The position numbers and the translations under genes are program-made. The notes under the pieces are model-generated. The model was not told the DNA's origin. It searched no databases and was given only the letters and a program-made list of their open reading frames with translations. From assembly GCF_000346465.2 (NCBI RefSeq), contig NC_034009.1, forward strand, positions 20,107,606-20,171,605: a stretch of 64,000 bases of DNA, read 5' to 3'. Positions 1 to 12,456 of this stretch are shown here, piece after piece; the stretch's first letter is position 1; every line of letters starts with the position of its first letter. The stretch is from Prunus persica (lineage: Eukaryota > Streptophyta > Magnoliopsida > Rosales > Rosaceae).

Positions 1-470
1 TTTTAGATATGAGCTGCATTGGTTAGTATATTCAAAAGCAAAAAGTAGGCTCCAACTGTGTGTTGTTGCATACATTTTATCTTTAATTTGAGCAGCATCT
101 TCAAAAAATTTGAATCTCCCATCCCCACTACTATCAATATAAGTCCATTCTTTATCTCTAAGTCTAGTAAAAGCTAATTGACAAGAAGGCTGATATATTA
201 CCATCATAATGCAGTCATTCGCATTTAATATTGGATCGGCTGAAATTGTCGCCTTGTAGACAAAATAGTTACTATGTTTAGCCCACCACTATTTGTTGCG
301 TGGAGGATTTTAGCAGAGGAAGACTAATGACTGAATTTTCTCGCCCTCTTCTTAATGGATTTTTTAGGGTTAGTACAAGAAATTTATCCATTGCCATTTA
401 CCATCCTTTTGGAACCCACAAAATCGCTTCTTCTCGAGTTGTAATTGCAATTTAAGAATATTATCATTCA
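1..470 (-). pseudogene. DUF295 (F-box/KIB-type) protein remnant, cut by window edge
   Basis: Reading the minus strand from about 268 down to 1 gives roughly 90 stop-free codons. They contain VYKATISADPILNAND, then MMVIYQPSCQLAFTRLRDKE, WTYIDSSGDGRFKFFEDA and IKDKMYATT. This is the order seen in plant DUF295 beta-propeller proteins, which often follow an F-box: a block ending in VIY and LAF.R..D..WT, then a phenylalanine-rich F.D block and a K.YA block. Upstream on the minus strand (about 470-290) an earlier part of the same fold is visible in other frames (MAMDKFLVLTLKNPL and ISLPLLKSST), broken by an in-frame TAG and frame changes. I therefore call it a pseudogene. The C-terminus lies outside the window. 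Family assignment is from motif memory; no F-box is visible here. Confidence 0.55.
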
Positions 471-608
471 TGACATCATATAAATTCCAAGTATCTATGT
501 GTTTATTGGAAATTAAGAGCATTGGAGGTGTCACCTTAGCATGGTGGTTTTATTCATCCTTTGCTACTTATGGGAACACTTCTTTCGGCAACCAATAGAT
601 GGGTGACA

Positions 609-1168
609 TGTGGAAAAAGAATATTTTTTAAGACAACTGATTACCTTAATTAAATCCTATTTAATTAGAGAAATTATCTTTGATTTAAGATGAGAATATC
701 AACCCAAATCAAGGATGAGATTTCCATAAATTCTCATTGAGTAATTCCAATCTTCTATCTATTGGTAAGAATAATCCTAATCAAATAAGGATTATTCTTC
801 AAACCCTAGCACTAAGGAGCCTATAAATACATGGCTACATAAGACATTCAAGGTAATGTTTTCTCACTCGAAAAACCATTTTCTTGCCGCCACTCTCTCT
901 CCCCTCTCTCCCACATGGCTAAGTGCCACCACACACAGCTCGGCCACCCGGCTCTCCCTGTGACAGAAAACTCCATCCACTTTACCTATTGTCGTATCTT
1001 TATCAAGATCCAATCGAACTAACTTAGGCATCAGAGGGCCTTTGGTGTCCCCCAGGGTATGGTCTATTTACTCCTATTTATTTCTTAGGGATCGAGGAAG
1101 GGAGAGAAGGAAGATCGAGGATCTAGGAATCAACCCACGAATATTCCCTGTGCGGAATTTTGCTCAAA
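609..1168 (+). repeat. Probable 5' LTR of a decayed retrotransposon
   Basis: The stretch begins near a TGTGGAAAAAG and ends near GCTCAAACA. It has a TATA-like CTATAAATAC at about 820 and a polypyrimidine leader with CTCTCTCTCC around 890-920. It sits about 760 bases upstream of gag-like reading frames. The sequence after the proposed end (TTGGTGCATTCATTGAG) resembles a decayed primer-binding region of the TGGCGCC type. The second LTR was not found, so the boundaries are approximate and the call rests on layout. Confidence 0.4.
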
Positions 1169-1930
1169 CATATTTGGTGCATTCATTGAGAGATTTGAGA
1201 TATACTCAATGTGATGCTTTCTAATCCAAAATAAGGGAAATCCCCTCTAATCAATCGATTCGGTCATCGATCCAACGCCCTCAAGTCACCATGGTGAGAG
1301 ACCGTACTGCGAGGAACACAATGAGAATGACCACTACATCACCGGCGAAATTCTCTCAAGCCACACATGGCCGCTGTGAACCCATCTTTTTTTTTTTTTT
1401 TTTTCATTCTAAAAAATCTATTTTTTTGTGGGACCAAAACAACCAGAAAAATTGGAATTTCATATACAAAGTTTTGGGTATTTACCAAAACCCCTACAAG
1501 CATGCCCCTGTATCATCTCCAAGCAAGTGATATAGAAGAGAAAATGGTGATACAGGAAAAAAAAAAAAAAAGGGAGAATCGTGGAGCTGCTCCTCGCTAG
1601 CTCCGACACTGAGCCAACTCACAACGTCAGGCCACAGATGATCCCTTGCAAGCTCAGTCCACCAACACGTCGCATGGGTAGGACAGTTGAGGAGATTTGC
1701 TCTGTAGAGACAACGAAAAGGTAGACCAATGATGCCTGTGCCATGGGAGACACCAATGTGTACCGTAAGCCACACAGGCAGAAGATGTCGAGAAACTTTT
1801 GAATGACCAACATAAAGACTTGAAGATTGGAGGAGATTTTGAAGATGAACTGCGCAAGAAGGTGGACCAAGTGAACTACTAACTATTCACCATCGAGATT
1901 CAGCAGGCGGCCCCATCGAAGCGATTTTCA

Positions 1931-2815
1931 ATGCCTTCTTTCACACACTTCAAAGCGGATCCCGATCTCGAGAGTCATTTGAAGCACTTCAAAAGTGTTA
2001 TGATTCTCTACAAGACTGAGGATGCGCAAATGTGCAAGGTGTTTGCAATGACCTTACACGGAGCAGCCCATGATTGGTTTCACACCCTACCGCCTGGGTT
2101 GATCAGCTGCTTCAAGAAGTTGGCTTTCTTCTTCACCAAGGAGTACACTTCCTACCGGACGATTAAGAAACAAGCCGACCACTTGTTCAACTGGCGCAAG
2201 GAGCATGATGAGTCCCTCTGAGACTACATCAAAAGATTCAAGGTGGAGAAAGCAAACATTGTGGGATGCAATGATCGAATCGCACCCTCTGCCTTCAAGA
2301 AGGGTTTACCAGCTGAGCACTATCACTCGCAGCCAGACTTTGGTAGAGGTCTTCGCGACTGCGAAACACTACGCACTCTAAGACGACGATCGAATTTTTG
2401 CAAAGAAGTCTGCTATGCAAGCCGAACAACCACTCAAGGAGGTAGGTCAGAGAGGTAAGCTCAGTAGTAGGAACAATGGAAGGAAGCGCAATGCACCATC
2501 CCAAGGTGGGGTACCAGCAGATGATGGCTATGCCAAGTTCACTATCTCGATACATCAAATCTTGGCCCAATTGAAAGACAAGCCTTGGCTGAGGAGACCA
2601 CCACCTTTAAAGGGAGATCCTGATAAGAGGAGTATCAACAAGTACTGCGCCTTCCATACAACACATGGGCACGACACAGCGAATTGCTAATCTTGGAAGA
2701 TGCATCTCGAAGAGCTTGTAAGAGAAGGCCACTGCACGAAGTTCGTGGCAAAGAAGGCCATTCAGCAGATCGAGGATCGCGATGCAGCTATGGATTCTCC
2801 AAAGAAGGTGTCACG
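1931..2815 (+). pseudogene. Ty3/gypsy-type retrotransposon gag, broken
   Basis: Reading frames at 1931-2221, about 2243-2458, 2415-2690 and 2700-2815 together read as a plant retrotransposon gag. The first piece contains LESHLKHFKSVMIL, MTLHGAAHDWFHTLPPG and LAFFFTKEYTS, which match the retrotransposon gag domain (PF03732). A later piece has INKYCAFHTTHGHDTANC, the usual CxFH..HGHDT.. block near the zinc-knuckle region of gypsy polyproteins. The frames are interrupted by TGA at 2219-2221, by a frame change between about 2340 and 2415, and by TAA after the TANC block. The reading frame is lost at about 2815, where another repeat begins. No protease, reverse transcriptase or integrase follows, so this is a truncated copy. 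Confidence 0.75.
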
Positions 2816-5100
2816 ACCGGATTTGAAAATAAGGAATATTCCCGAATCATTATACCATAGTCATAAGCATAAAATCCTACAACCATGATATGGTGAGAAA
2901 TGGAGCCACAAATAATACAAATTTACTTAACAACACAGAATCAGAGTCGCAAATAGCTTGTCGTTCAATACACACTAAGATTATTATCAAACGTCGACTA
3001 CTTACAAACATTAATTACACAAATCAACAACAAAAACTAGCAGCTTAGTTGAAACCGGCTTCCTCAAACTTCATCTTGAATCCTACACAATCTATTAAGG
3101 TATGAGCATTCTAATGTCTAGTAGAGTACCATCAAACCCCTCAAGGTCAGCAATCACAGTTAATCAAAGTGTCATGCATCAAACAACACAAGATATATAA
3201 ATTATGTAATCAAACCAGATATATAAATTTGTATATGCGGTGATGCCATTAACTCACTCCCTTCTAATTCCACTAACATACCTTAGGGCAACAAGCATGC
3301 ATGTCCCATACTACGCATTTTACCACTGTGGCTCCAAATACCCTAAATATGAACTAGTGCCTATCCGTCCCTTAACCCATTTTCTTTTGTTTATGAATTT
3401 CTCAACTTTCACTTTTTATTAGAGGCCATGCTCCCATCACCTTAATATACTAAGCCCTGCTCCCATCACCTGAATAAATTCCACATTTTTTTGTACTCAA
3501 ATATATCTAAGACCTTACCCCACCCCTTAGATATACCTCAAACGACACACACACACCAACCCAACACACGATCATAATTATGATGCATATGTAATGCAAC
3601 TCAAACATTATCAATCTCTGCAAAATAGTAATACAGATAATTAACAAAAATATATATTTCAAGTTTAATCCCATGAATAATAATATTCATCCAACGTCAA
3701 ATAATATCTACGGAGCAATATCAATAATACTATTCACCCAACATCATATAATATTCATTAAACAATGATAATCGTATTCACCTAACATCAAATAATATTC
3801 ACCAAGCAAAACAATTCATATTTATAATACTATATATAAACACCAAGATTAAAAGTGATATAGTCTAATCATTGGGGAATTAGGAAACCTTACCTCGTGT
3901 CCTAAGTAGCTAAAATGACGAAATTACCCTTCGAAGGTTGCCGGGTTCAATCCCATTCTTAGATTTGAAAAATATAACATAAGAGGTTAGAAATTCTAAT
4001 TTTTTTTAAAAATATTTTTTTCTCTTAACATGGAGAGTGTTGTACCCTCTCTAAGTTACAACCCTCAAAACAACCTGAAACCTATCCTATCAGACTTAGA
4101 TTGAGAAATTGAATAGGATGGACTAAAAATATGGGGTCGGAGGGTACCGAAACAGCCGTCATGCTCCGCCACTAGCCGGAGCCGCTACTGGGCTTGTTTT
4201 TTGGTTACTGTTCATCATCTTCCCAAAAATCAGCAACTTCCCATGTTTTTTCCAAACTAAAAACCCAGACTTTGTGAGACGTTTTGACCAACCTAAAGTT
4301 AACGAAATTGGGCAAACATGAGTGGTTTTGAAGCTTCTATTTTTTTTACTCCCCCTCCCAATCTGCCACCCCTCCTCCCCCTTGGGGGGGAGAGAGAGAG
4401 AGTGAGAGAGAGAGAGAGAGGGAGATTATTATTTGAATTTTCTGATTTTTGCTTTTTCATTTTTATTTATTTATTTTTAATGTACAAAATGACTATTTTG
4501 CCCTCATATTTAATGGCATATTGGATGAAATGTTGTAGTTTTAGACGGTAGGGGGAAAATTGGCGAAAAAAGAAGTTCATATCCTCAATTTTCTTTATAA
4601 AAAAAAAAGGATAGGGGTTCAATTGAAAGTTAGGTATAAGTTCAGGGGGCAAATTACTAGTATACCCTTTACAAATAAATAAACGAAATATAGTATGAAA
4701 CATTAGTAAATAAGTATTATACATATATGAATCCATTTTGAGTCTCTGGTGAAACATTAAAGAACCTCATACAAACTAACGTAACTCATGCTGACGTCTA
4801 ATACTAAAATTGACAAATACAATATATCACTTACGTCGTAAGTGATTTTGAACTTCAAAATTTCAACAAATATGACAATGTCGCCCTTTTAGATCTAGAC
4901 GTCAACCCCAAAAACTTTTGACCTTCCTCAACCCCTATTTCGACGTGCTTAAGAATTTTAAAACCAAGAGAACATAACCACAAAGGTCGCGGTTACCAAT
5001 TTCCAACTCAATGCCACTTTCGAAGTTGCTCAAGTATTGACGAATGTTCTAACCAAAAAGACCAAACCACAAAGATGAAAATATAAAATGGGTGATTGCT
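2811..5100. repeat. LTR-like repeat beginning TGTCACGACC, interrupting the gag remnant
   Basis: Gag coding similarity stops where TGTCACGACCGG begins. This start is typical of long plant LTRs with near-palindromic ends. The following 2.3 kb is AT-rich and non-coding. It contains blocks of AATAATATTCACC-type direct repeats (3690-3810). The stretch around 4980-5090, ending near GGGTGATTGC, looks like the opposite end of such an LTR, but a clean terminal match and a target duplication were not found. No internal gene is visible. This is an inference from composition and the junction. Confidence 0.35.
4391..4421. repeat. (GA)n microsatellite
   Basis: Near-perfect AG dinucleotide run with one T interruption, directly after a G run at 4384-4390. 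It lies inside the non-coding repeat. Confidence 0.9.
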
Positions 5101-5816
5101 TTGTTTTGCCTAAATGAGCAAGCCAGAAAAATTAGGGCGTTCTTCAGTGTTCTTCCTCAAAGAGAATAAGGAATTACAGGGGTGTTCTCTCTTCAATGTT
5201 AGTGTTCTTCCTCAAACAGAATATCAAAGCAGATAAAAAAATTAGCCCATAATTGAACAAAGTGAACAACTGTTTTGGAGGGAGGAGAGAGAAGAAGGCC
5301 TAATTCTAGTACAACAATTTCACTTACAATTGCTTTTCACGCAGCCGTTAGATTAGATCCAATGGTATTCTCATGTAATGTTCTCATATAGGTGTTCTCA
5401 CTAGATAACCGCCCCTAAAAGAATATGATTACTGGTTTTATCTTTTCCATTCAAGGCCCTGAAGAAAATATTCATAACAATAACCCTAAAATCCTACCCA
5501 AATCAAAACTCTCACGTAATACCATCAATAGAAAACAAACTCTACTCCAAATCAAAGAAATCGAACAGTAAAAAATAAAAATAAAAACACTTGATAATTT
5601 GAATCTTATCTAGTGAAATCTGCTCTTCTTCCAACTCATTATAGTATAAAATAAAATCTTGAAACGTTTGTTGTATGTTTGATATATTCAACTTTTCCCC
5701 CTCCCTCTTTCTCCTTCCTTCTCTAATCTCATTCATACCAATCTTAGAAACAAGTCTTCGTTTTCTATATTACCCTATCGATATGAAGGGATAGATAAGA
5801 AGAAAAACAAAAGATT
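5101..5816. other. Intergenic stretch, no gene seen
   Basis: AT-rich sequence without a credible gene. The phrase GTGTTCTTCCTCAAA recurs at about 5148 and 5201, and related GGTGTTCTC phrases occur at 5180 and 5390. This may be a decayed MITE, but no clean inverted ends were found. Confidence 0.4.
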
Positions 5817-5819
5817 ACT

Positions 5820-7300
5820 CACCACTACAAAAAGGTAAAAAGACGACTAGAAAACATCGATGGTAGACCAAAAAATCGTCGTCGTGTTTAATAAGATGAT
5901 GGTAAATAAAAACCGTGTAGATATATAACTTAAACACCTAATAAATGGAGATCCGGAAGGATAATTTTAAAACACGACGCACCAAATTTAAAAAGCGTCG
6001 TCTTATGAAATAGGCCTTCGCAGAGTTAAATTCGGAGCGAAAAAACGACAGAAGCTATTAATAAACCAACGTAGAAAGTAAAGACGATGGTTTACAAAAA
6101 TGGCCGCCGTGTTAACTTCTAACTAAAAACGACATGCATTTCTTAGTTAGCGTCGTTTAGTTTTAAAGGAATCCACATCGGTATATTACAAAACGGCGCC
6201 GTATTAAATTATATACCACGTCAGTAAAGATAAATTTACTGACTTATTCTAGATGTGTACTACGACGGTATCTATAAGGCTACAAACCGCATAGGTTATA
6301 CTAACCACGTCGGTTTGTTCAGTTAATGAAGTATAATATTTTTACCACGTCGTCAATTTAAAAGTAACGTTGTATTTATTTAATTTATATGTCAGCCTTT
6401 ATATGTAAACGGACGTCTTAGTTTTGATTGTTTTTTAAGATTTATTTCTTGAATTTTGGTATCCTACGACAGCAGACACAAAAAATGACAAGAATAGAGA
6501 AAAACGGCGGCGGTTTATATAGAAAACTATAGTCACAGGAAATGAGATCCGATCCAAAGAGATATAAAATCTTACTAGTGGGATCTATGTTCATCATCAT
6601 AATCGAACCACCAATGCGAGAAAGACAATATTTTAGACGTTGATGATGTATGTATCTTTATGTCTTTGAGATACACAAAGACACATACACATCAAAATCC
6701 AAACTATTTGCCTCTAAATCCAAAATTGATGACAGCAAGCTTTGAGAAAGACAATTTTTCAGAAGTTGATGATGTGTGCGTTTTTGTGTCTTTCAGATAC
6801 ACAAAAGAGCAAACACATCGACATCCAAACTATTGCCTCTAAAATTTGACGACGGCATCCAAAACATTTGCTTTTAGAAAGATAATTTTTTAGAAGTTGA
6901 TGATGTTTGCATGTTTGTGTCTTTCAGATACACAAACGCTCACACACATCAACATCCAAACTACTGCCTCCAGAGAGGTGAGAGAGAGCAAATGCTTGAA
7001 GTTAAAGATGACAAGGGCCAGAAGAATACGATTTTATATCAATTTCGAACCCGAAGTTAAAATTGAAAAGTTAAAAACGGCAGTCATATTATAAATAATG
7101 TCATCTAATATTATAAAATCTACGTCACTTAATTTTTAAGAGCGCCATTTTTAATATGTTTAAACGTCCGTAATATAGAAGATACGGTCATTATGTTTGA
7201 AAATGAACATGTCTAGCTACGTCATTTTGGAATAACTTGTTGTCATGTAATGTTAATTAACCACGGCGTGTACAGAAAAATATGTGTCGTGTAAAACCTT
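5820..7300. repeat. CACTA-1 left subterminal repeat array
   Basis: Dense short motifs with a CGACG or CGTCG core (for example GACGACT, CGTCGTCGTG, AACGACA, ACGTCGTC) recur every 15-40 bases in both orientations. Such arrays are where CACTA-encoded TNPA-type proteins bind in known elements. From 6619 to 6966 the array is interrupted by three tandem units. Confidence 0.75.
6619..6966. repeat. Three tandem units of about 125-135 bp inside CACTA-1
   Basis: Units start near 6619, 6744 and 6877, each with AGAAAGA(C/T)AAT followed by GTTGATGATGT. Each contains a short inverted repeat around GTGTCTTTCAGATACACAAA and ends with ATCCAAACTA(T/C)TGCCTC. The copies have diverged by point changes. Confidence 0.8.
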
Positions 7301-7478
7301 TTTACCAAGACGTCAACCGTTGCAAGGCGTGGCCAGGCGGAGAGAGGCGTTGCAAGGCGTATCAGATTTGGAAACTTCTAAACAGGAAGAAATTTGAGAA
7401 TCTGCAAATTTTCAGCGAGGAAGATTACCTCGCGAGGAAGACGACTCCTTTTTTTTTTTTTATAGGTTTATTGTAATC

Positions 7479-7542
7479 AAACGACGTCGTTTTGACTGCA
7501 GTGTTTAAAAACAATCTTATAGTGAAACGACGTCGTTTCACT
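7479..7542. repeat. Two palindromes with an AAACGACGTCGTTT core
   Basis: 7479-7492 is a perfect 14-bp palindrome. 7521-7542 is a perfect 22-bp palindrome with the same core, extended to AGTGAAACGAC and its complement. The two lie 28 bp apart near the left end of the hAT element. Confidence 0.9.
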
Positions 7543-8032
7543 TGGAGTATGTTGAAAAAATAAAAAATGCAAGTTTCAATTTTTTTTTCCTTCCCTTTAT
7601 TGTAATAAACTTAAGGCAAGAATTAATATCTCTCTGTTTTTTTCCTAACTCCCACCGACTATAGCTTTTGTACTTACCTTTTTTTTTTTTTTTTCCTTTC
7701 TCTAAATTAATATAATAACACATGGACTATATATATATATTGTATAGTACATGTACAACCCTAATTTCTACCATTACTAAATAACTCCATCAATTTTAAG
7801 AATTCTCTTCATCTTTCGACTGCAAGTAAGTTTTTTTTTTTTTTTGACGTACATGCATCATACTTGTATAATTTGACTGTAATAAACTGTAATTTGAAGT
7901 TTGGTATAAATTTTTTCGATTTTTTTTATAAAAAATATACTAGTTATCTTATTCGTTTATGTGATATAGTAGAAATTTGACGTACATGCATCATATTTGT
8001 ATCTTAAAAATATTAATGGTATTGTTTTATAG

Positions 8033-10756
8033 ATATGAATTGAAAAGATCCTGCGTGGAAGTATGCAAAAGAAATAGAGGGGGAAAAATACTTGAGATGC
8101 GTATTGTTTGATCAAAGATGCAGTGGAGGAATTTCTAGACTTAAGCATCATTTAGGTCAAACTCATCATGGTATGCAACCATGTAAGAAAGTTCCTGAGC
8201 ATGTGAAAAAAGAGTGTGCCGCAACTTTGAAAAATCTTCAGCTTGAAAAAAGAAAGAAAAAAGAAATGCTTAGAGAGATTGGGGATGGTCCAGGAGGAGG
8301 GGCTTTGAGTACGGAAATTTCATTGAATGAAGAATATGGAATCCTTGGTACTAGGAGTGCTGCAGTTGATGAGGCTCTTAGAGCACAACCTAAATCACAG
8401 GACCAATGGATAGATTTGTCACTTTAGAAGCTTGGCAAAGTATATTAAATTCAGCATACAAACAAGAAGAAAGAAAGGAAGTTTGTCGAAAGATTGGTCG
8501 TTTTTTCTTCTCTAGAGCACTCCCATTTAATAATGTAAATGATCCATTTTGGCTACCTATGGTGGAAGGGATTGCCTTATATGGTGTAGGATTTAAGCCT
8601 CCATCAATGCATGAGTTGAGGACTTGGATCCTTAAGGAAGAAGTTGGCGACATTAATACGATGATGGAAGAACATAAGAAAGCTTGGGTAGAGTATGGAT
8701 GTACTATTATGTCTGATGGTAAAAATAGAGTTCTAATAAAATTTCTTGTGAATAGCCCAGCAGGTACTTGGTTTTTGAAATCTATTGATGCATCTGATTC
8801 CATAAAAAAAAATGGAATGTTATTGTTCAAATATTTAGATGATGTTGTCAAAGAAGTTGGAGAGGAGCATCTCATTCAAGTAATAACAGATAATGCTTTC
8901 AATTATAAGAATGCTGGAGTGAAACTTATGGAGAAGAGGAAGAAGTTATGGTGGACTCCATGTGCTGCCCACTGCATTGATTTGATGTTAGAAGATATTA
9001 GCAAAATGAAAGTTTTTGAAGATACAATTAGACTAGCCAAGCAAGTAGTGAAGTTTATTTATGGGCATACATGGGTTCTTGCTTTGATGAGATCTTTCAT
9101 GAAAAACAAAGAGATAATTTGCCCTACAATCACACGGTTTGCCACTTCTTATCTTACTCTTTAAAGCATCTATAAGCAAAAGCAATCTCTTCAAGCTATG
9201 TTTTCTTCTAGAGAATGGCACAATGGACCATTTGTCCAACATAATGAAGGTATTAGGGCTCACTCAACTATACTATATGATGTTAATTTTTGGTCCCATG
9301 TTGCTTTTTGCATCAAAAGTGTTATTCCATTAGTATCGATTTTGGGAGAAGTTGATTCAGAGGAGAGACCTGCTATGGGATTTATTTATGAGTTAATGGA
9401 TGTTGCAAAAGAGAAGATTGCTTTTAATTGTGGAAACATTGAAAGAAAGTATAAACCAATTTGGAGAAGAATAGACGAAAGATGGGGCCCATAACTTCAT
9501 CAACCTTTACATGCTACTGGTTATTATTTGAACCCTCAATTGCGTTATGAAGAAACCTTTTCTAATGCTGATGAAGTAAGGAAGGGATTGGAAGATTGCA
9601 TGACTAGGATGTTGTCTTTTGAGGATCATACGGCTGCTAATATCCAGTTGGACTTCTATGATAAGGCAAAAGGAGAGTTTGGAAGTCATCTTGCTGTGAA
9701 TTCAAGGAAACTATGAACTTCAGGTTATAATCTTTACTTTTTTATTTTCATTCGAGTATAATGAGCACTTGAAATAAATGTTAAACTTAATTAGATAGAT
9801 TAGTTTTATATTTTTTAGCAAATTGGTGGAAGCGTTTTGGAAGAGACACACCTGAGTTGATGAAGTTTGCTATTTGGGTCCTTAGCCTTACTTGTAGTGC
9901 ATCTGGGTGTGAGAGGAATTGGAGCACATTTGAGCAGGTAAAATTCTTTTGTTAATTTATTGTTCAAATTTTGATGCTTCTAAATCTAATTTTGCATGTT
10001 TATATTGATTTTAGATTCATACAAAGAAAAGAAATAGACTTGAACATCAAAAGCTCAATGCTCTAGTATATGTGAAGTATAATACGGCACTAAGAGAGAA
10101 GTATTAGAAGGAGGTCAAAGATTGATCCAATATTGGTGAATGAAATTAAGTCTGATGATGAATGGATAGCTGAGGTCGAAGAACCAATTCTACCAACTGA
10201 TCTTACTTGGCTTATTCTTAAGAATTATATGATGTTGATGTCATCAGAAATATGCCCAATGAACCTTATGAAACTGATCTACATACTCGAGTGCCTATTC
10301 CTGTGGAGCCTATTGTTGATCCTAGGACTCAAGAGCGAGGGAATATTCATGTTCGGACTCAAGAGTCTATTGTCTATTCTAGAACTCAAGATCCTATTAT
10401 TGATGATGATCTTATTCTTGACGATGATGTTCTTCTTTCCTCGTTAGCTTCGAAAAAGAGAAAAGATGGTGAAACCTTAAGTAAGTATGGAAAGTAAATC
10501 ATAGAGTGAATGTTACAATTAGTGTTTAATTCATTACCACAAATTTTATAATTTTAATTCATTGTTCATATGTACAGGTAAGAGGAAAGTCAAAAGCAAG
10601 TCTATAAGAGTGATGCTTATGGATGAAGATGATGAGATAGATAAAGATCCTTCAACATTTGATAGTGGAAAATATCCTTTTCATATTGATACAGTTGATC
10701 AATATGATAGTGATGCTAGTTTGAATGATATTAGTGTTGAGGAGTGCGATGAGTGA
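8033..10756 (+). pseudogene. hAT transposase (BED zinc finger, DUF659, hAT dimerisation), broken
   Basis: Exon sequence begins after TTTTATAG at 8032. The BED finger reads DPAWKYAKEIEG, then CVLFDQRCSGGISRLKHH; the second zinc-ligand Cys position holds Phe. A DUF659 domain follows at about 8560-9000 (DPFWLPMVEGIALYGVGFKP, VITDNAFNYKNAG, WTPCAAHCIDLMLEDI). The hAT C-terminal dimerisation motif is at 9816-9937 (NWWKRFGRDTPEL, SASGCERNWSTFEQ) and continues after an intron at about 10015 (IHTKKRNRLEHQKLNAL). An acidic tail runs to 10756. Lesions are TGA at codon 3 of the exon, a 1-nt loss near 8400, TAA at 9162-9164 and 9492-9494, and a frame break near 9714. A TATA-like run (7726-7740) and a splice donor (GCAAGTAAGT, about 7821) suggest a 5' untranslated exon. 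Not functional. Confidence 0.85.
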
Positions 10757-11022
10757 ATTATATTTTTGTTTTGATGTTGAATAAACATTTTATGTTTTGG
10801 GATTGATTATTATGCTTTGAATGACAATTAGTACTTATATTTGATTATATTTAAAAGATTGTTGTGGTTGAATAAGAATTAGTTGTACAATATAATTGTA
10901 TTGTATTATTCATAAATTTTTCTTATTAAAATAAATTAATGTTCAAAAGGCTTACGCCTCAACGCATCAAGGCTTACGCCTCGCATAGCACTACTAAAAA
11001 TGCCTCGCCTTTGAAAACATTG

Positions 11023-12400
11023 GCACATACTGAGATGCAATCCTACATTGGTGTGTTGGCATGCTCCAGAGTCCCACTTCTGGACAAGAAATGGATTGAA
11101 ATCCCCAAGGATATAAAAGAACAGATTTGGGAAGCCGTTGACATGGCTTATGTGGTAGGTCAAGGGGGCAAGAAAATAGTGTTATCTTATGCTGGCAAGA
11201 AATGGAAGGATTTCAAGTCTGCACAAATGAGGCATCATATCCTTCCATTCATCAATGAGAAGGAGAAGTTAAGACAACCCCCTGAACTATATAAATTCAT
11301 AGAGAAAGTAGACTGGGATGCATTTGTAGCTTCAAGGTTATCCGAACAATTTGTGTCTGTGCATATTGAACAAGCACAAAGGAGGGAGAAACTTGAGTAC
11401 AATCATCAATTGTCTAGAAAAGGATATGCTGGTTTGGAGGATGATTTGGAGGAAACCATGCCTGGGGTAGAAATTGATCGATCAACCTTATGGAAGAAAG
11501 CTAGTACCATCCCCCATCTAAAGGTTGCAGAGAAAGAAAAATTAATTGTAAACCTAAGTTCACTCACTCTGTTTTAAATTTTTATTAAACTGTATTGGAA
11601 TTTTAATTTGACTTTCATGTGGAACTAATTTTCTATTTATGCTGACTTTTTAATGTGTCTTTGTGTTCGGATGAATTGCAAAAATAAGTCTCGGAAGGCA
11701 CTCTTACTGTCTTTAGAAGTAATGATGTGTTGACTATGACTTTGGGTCCCGAGCATCCAGGGAGAGTTAGAGGGGTAGGTGCTGAAATTTTCACTAGGCA
11801 ATACTTCAATTTACGTAGACAACAGAGGGTAAAGTTTGCCGATCAATTAAAGGAAAGTGTAAGACTTGTCCTTTAAGAAGAGACTTTGAAGATGGAGGCT
11901 AGAACCAAGCAATTAGCAGAAGCTGAGAGGGGAAATTTGCTGAATCAGCTGCACCAAGTCTTGCCCAATTTTGATCCAAGCAGGCTCAAACCGACAACTA
12001 ACCCCTTTCAAATCCAAGGTCAAGAGCAAAGTTTGAAAAGTCCAATGTCGGACAAAGCAAGCTGCTCTGGGGTGCTTGATGTGAGAGCCCTAAATTTTGA
12101 GGAAGGTAATGCCAAGGATGGAGAAAAGACAGATGAAATGGTAACATCCCTGAACTTTTAAAATTATGTATTTTCAAATACATTAGACGTCATTACTGTC
12201 ATTTACAGCTGTTATAAGTGCAACACAATGACGGTACTTAATTACCGCAGTTTGAAAAGACATATCACGTCTGTTTTGTTAATAAACCGTCATTTTCAAT
12301 GCAATACCACAACGGTTCAAGGGATTGACTTATTGTAGTATTTAGTTTACTTGTTTCACAAGCTATCTTCACTGACTCAATCTCACTCTGTATATCTCTG

Positions 12401-12456
<56 letters not shown>

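Larger units (their letters stand above)
7313..11022 (+). mobile_element. Nested hAT element within CACTA-1 (left end approximate)
   Basis: The right end is well placed. At 11022 a terminal CATTG, with inner GCCTCGCCTTTGAAAA, meets GCACATAC, and from there the sequence aligns with the uninterrupted CACTA-2 gene (GCACATAT at the matching place). Inner repeats with an AGGCG core occur near both ends (7325-7362 and 10948-11010). The left end is probably near 7313 (CAACCGTTGCAAGGCG), although CAGTGTTTAAAAAC at 7499 is an alternative. No matching 8-bp target duplication was found on the left, and the 5' part of the CACTA gene is missing there. A deletion has probably removed the true left flank. 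Confidence 0.6.
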
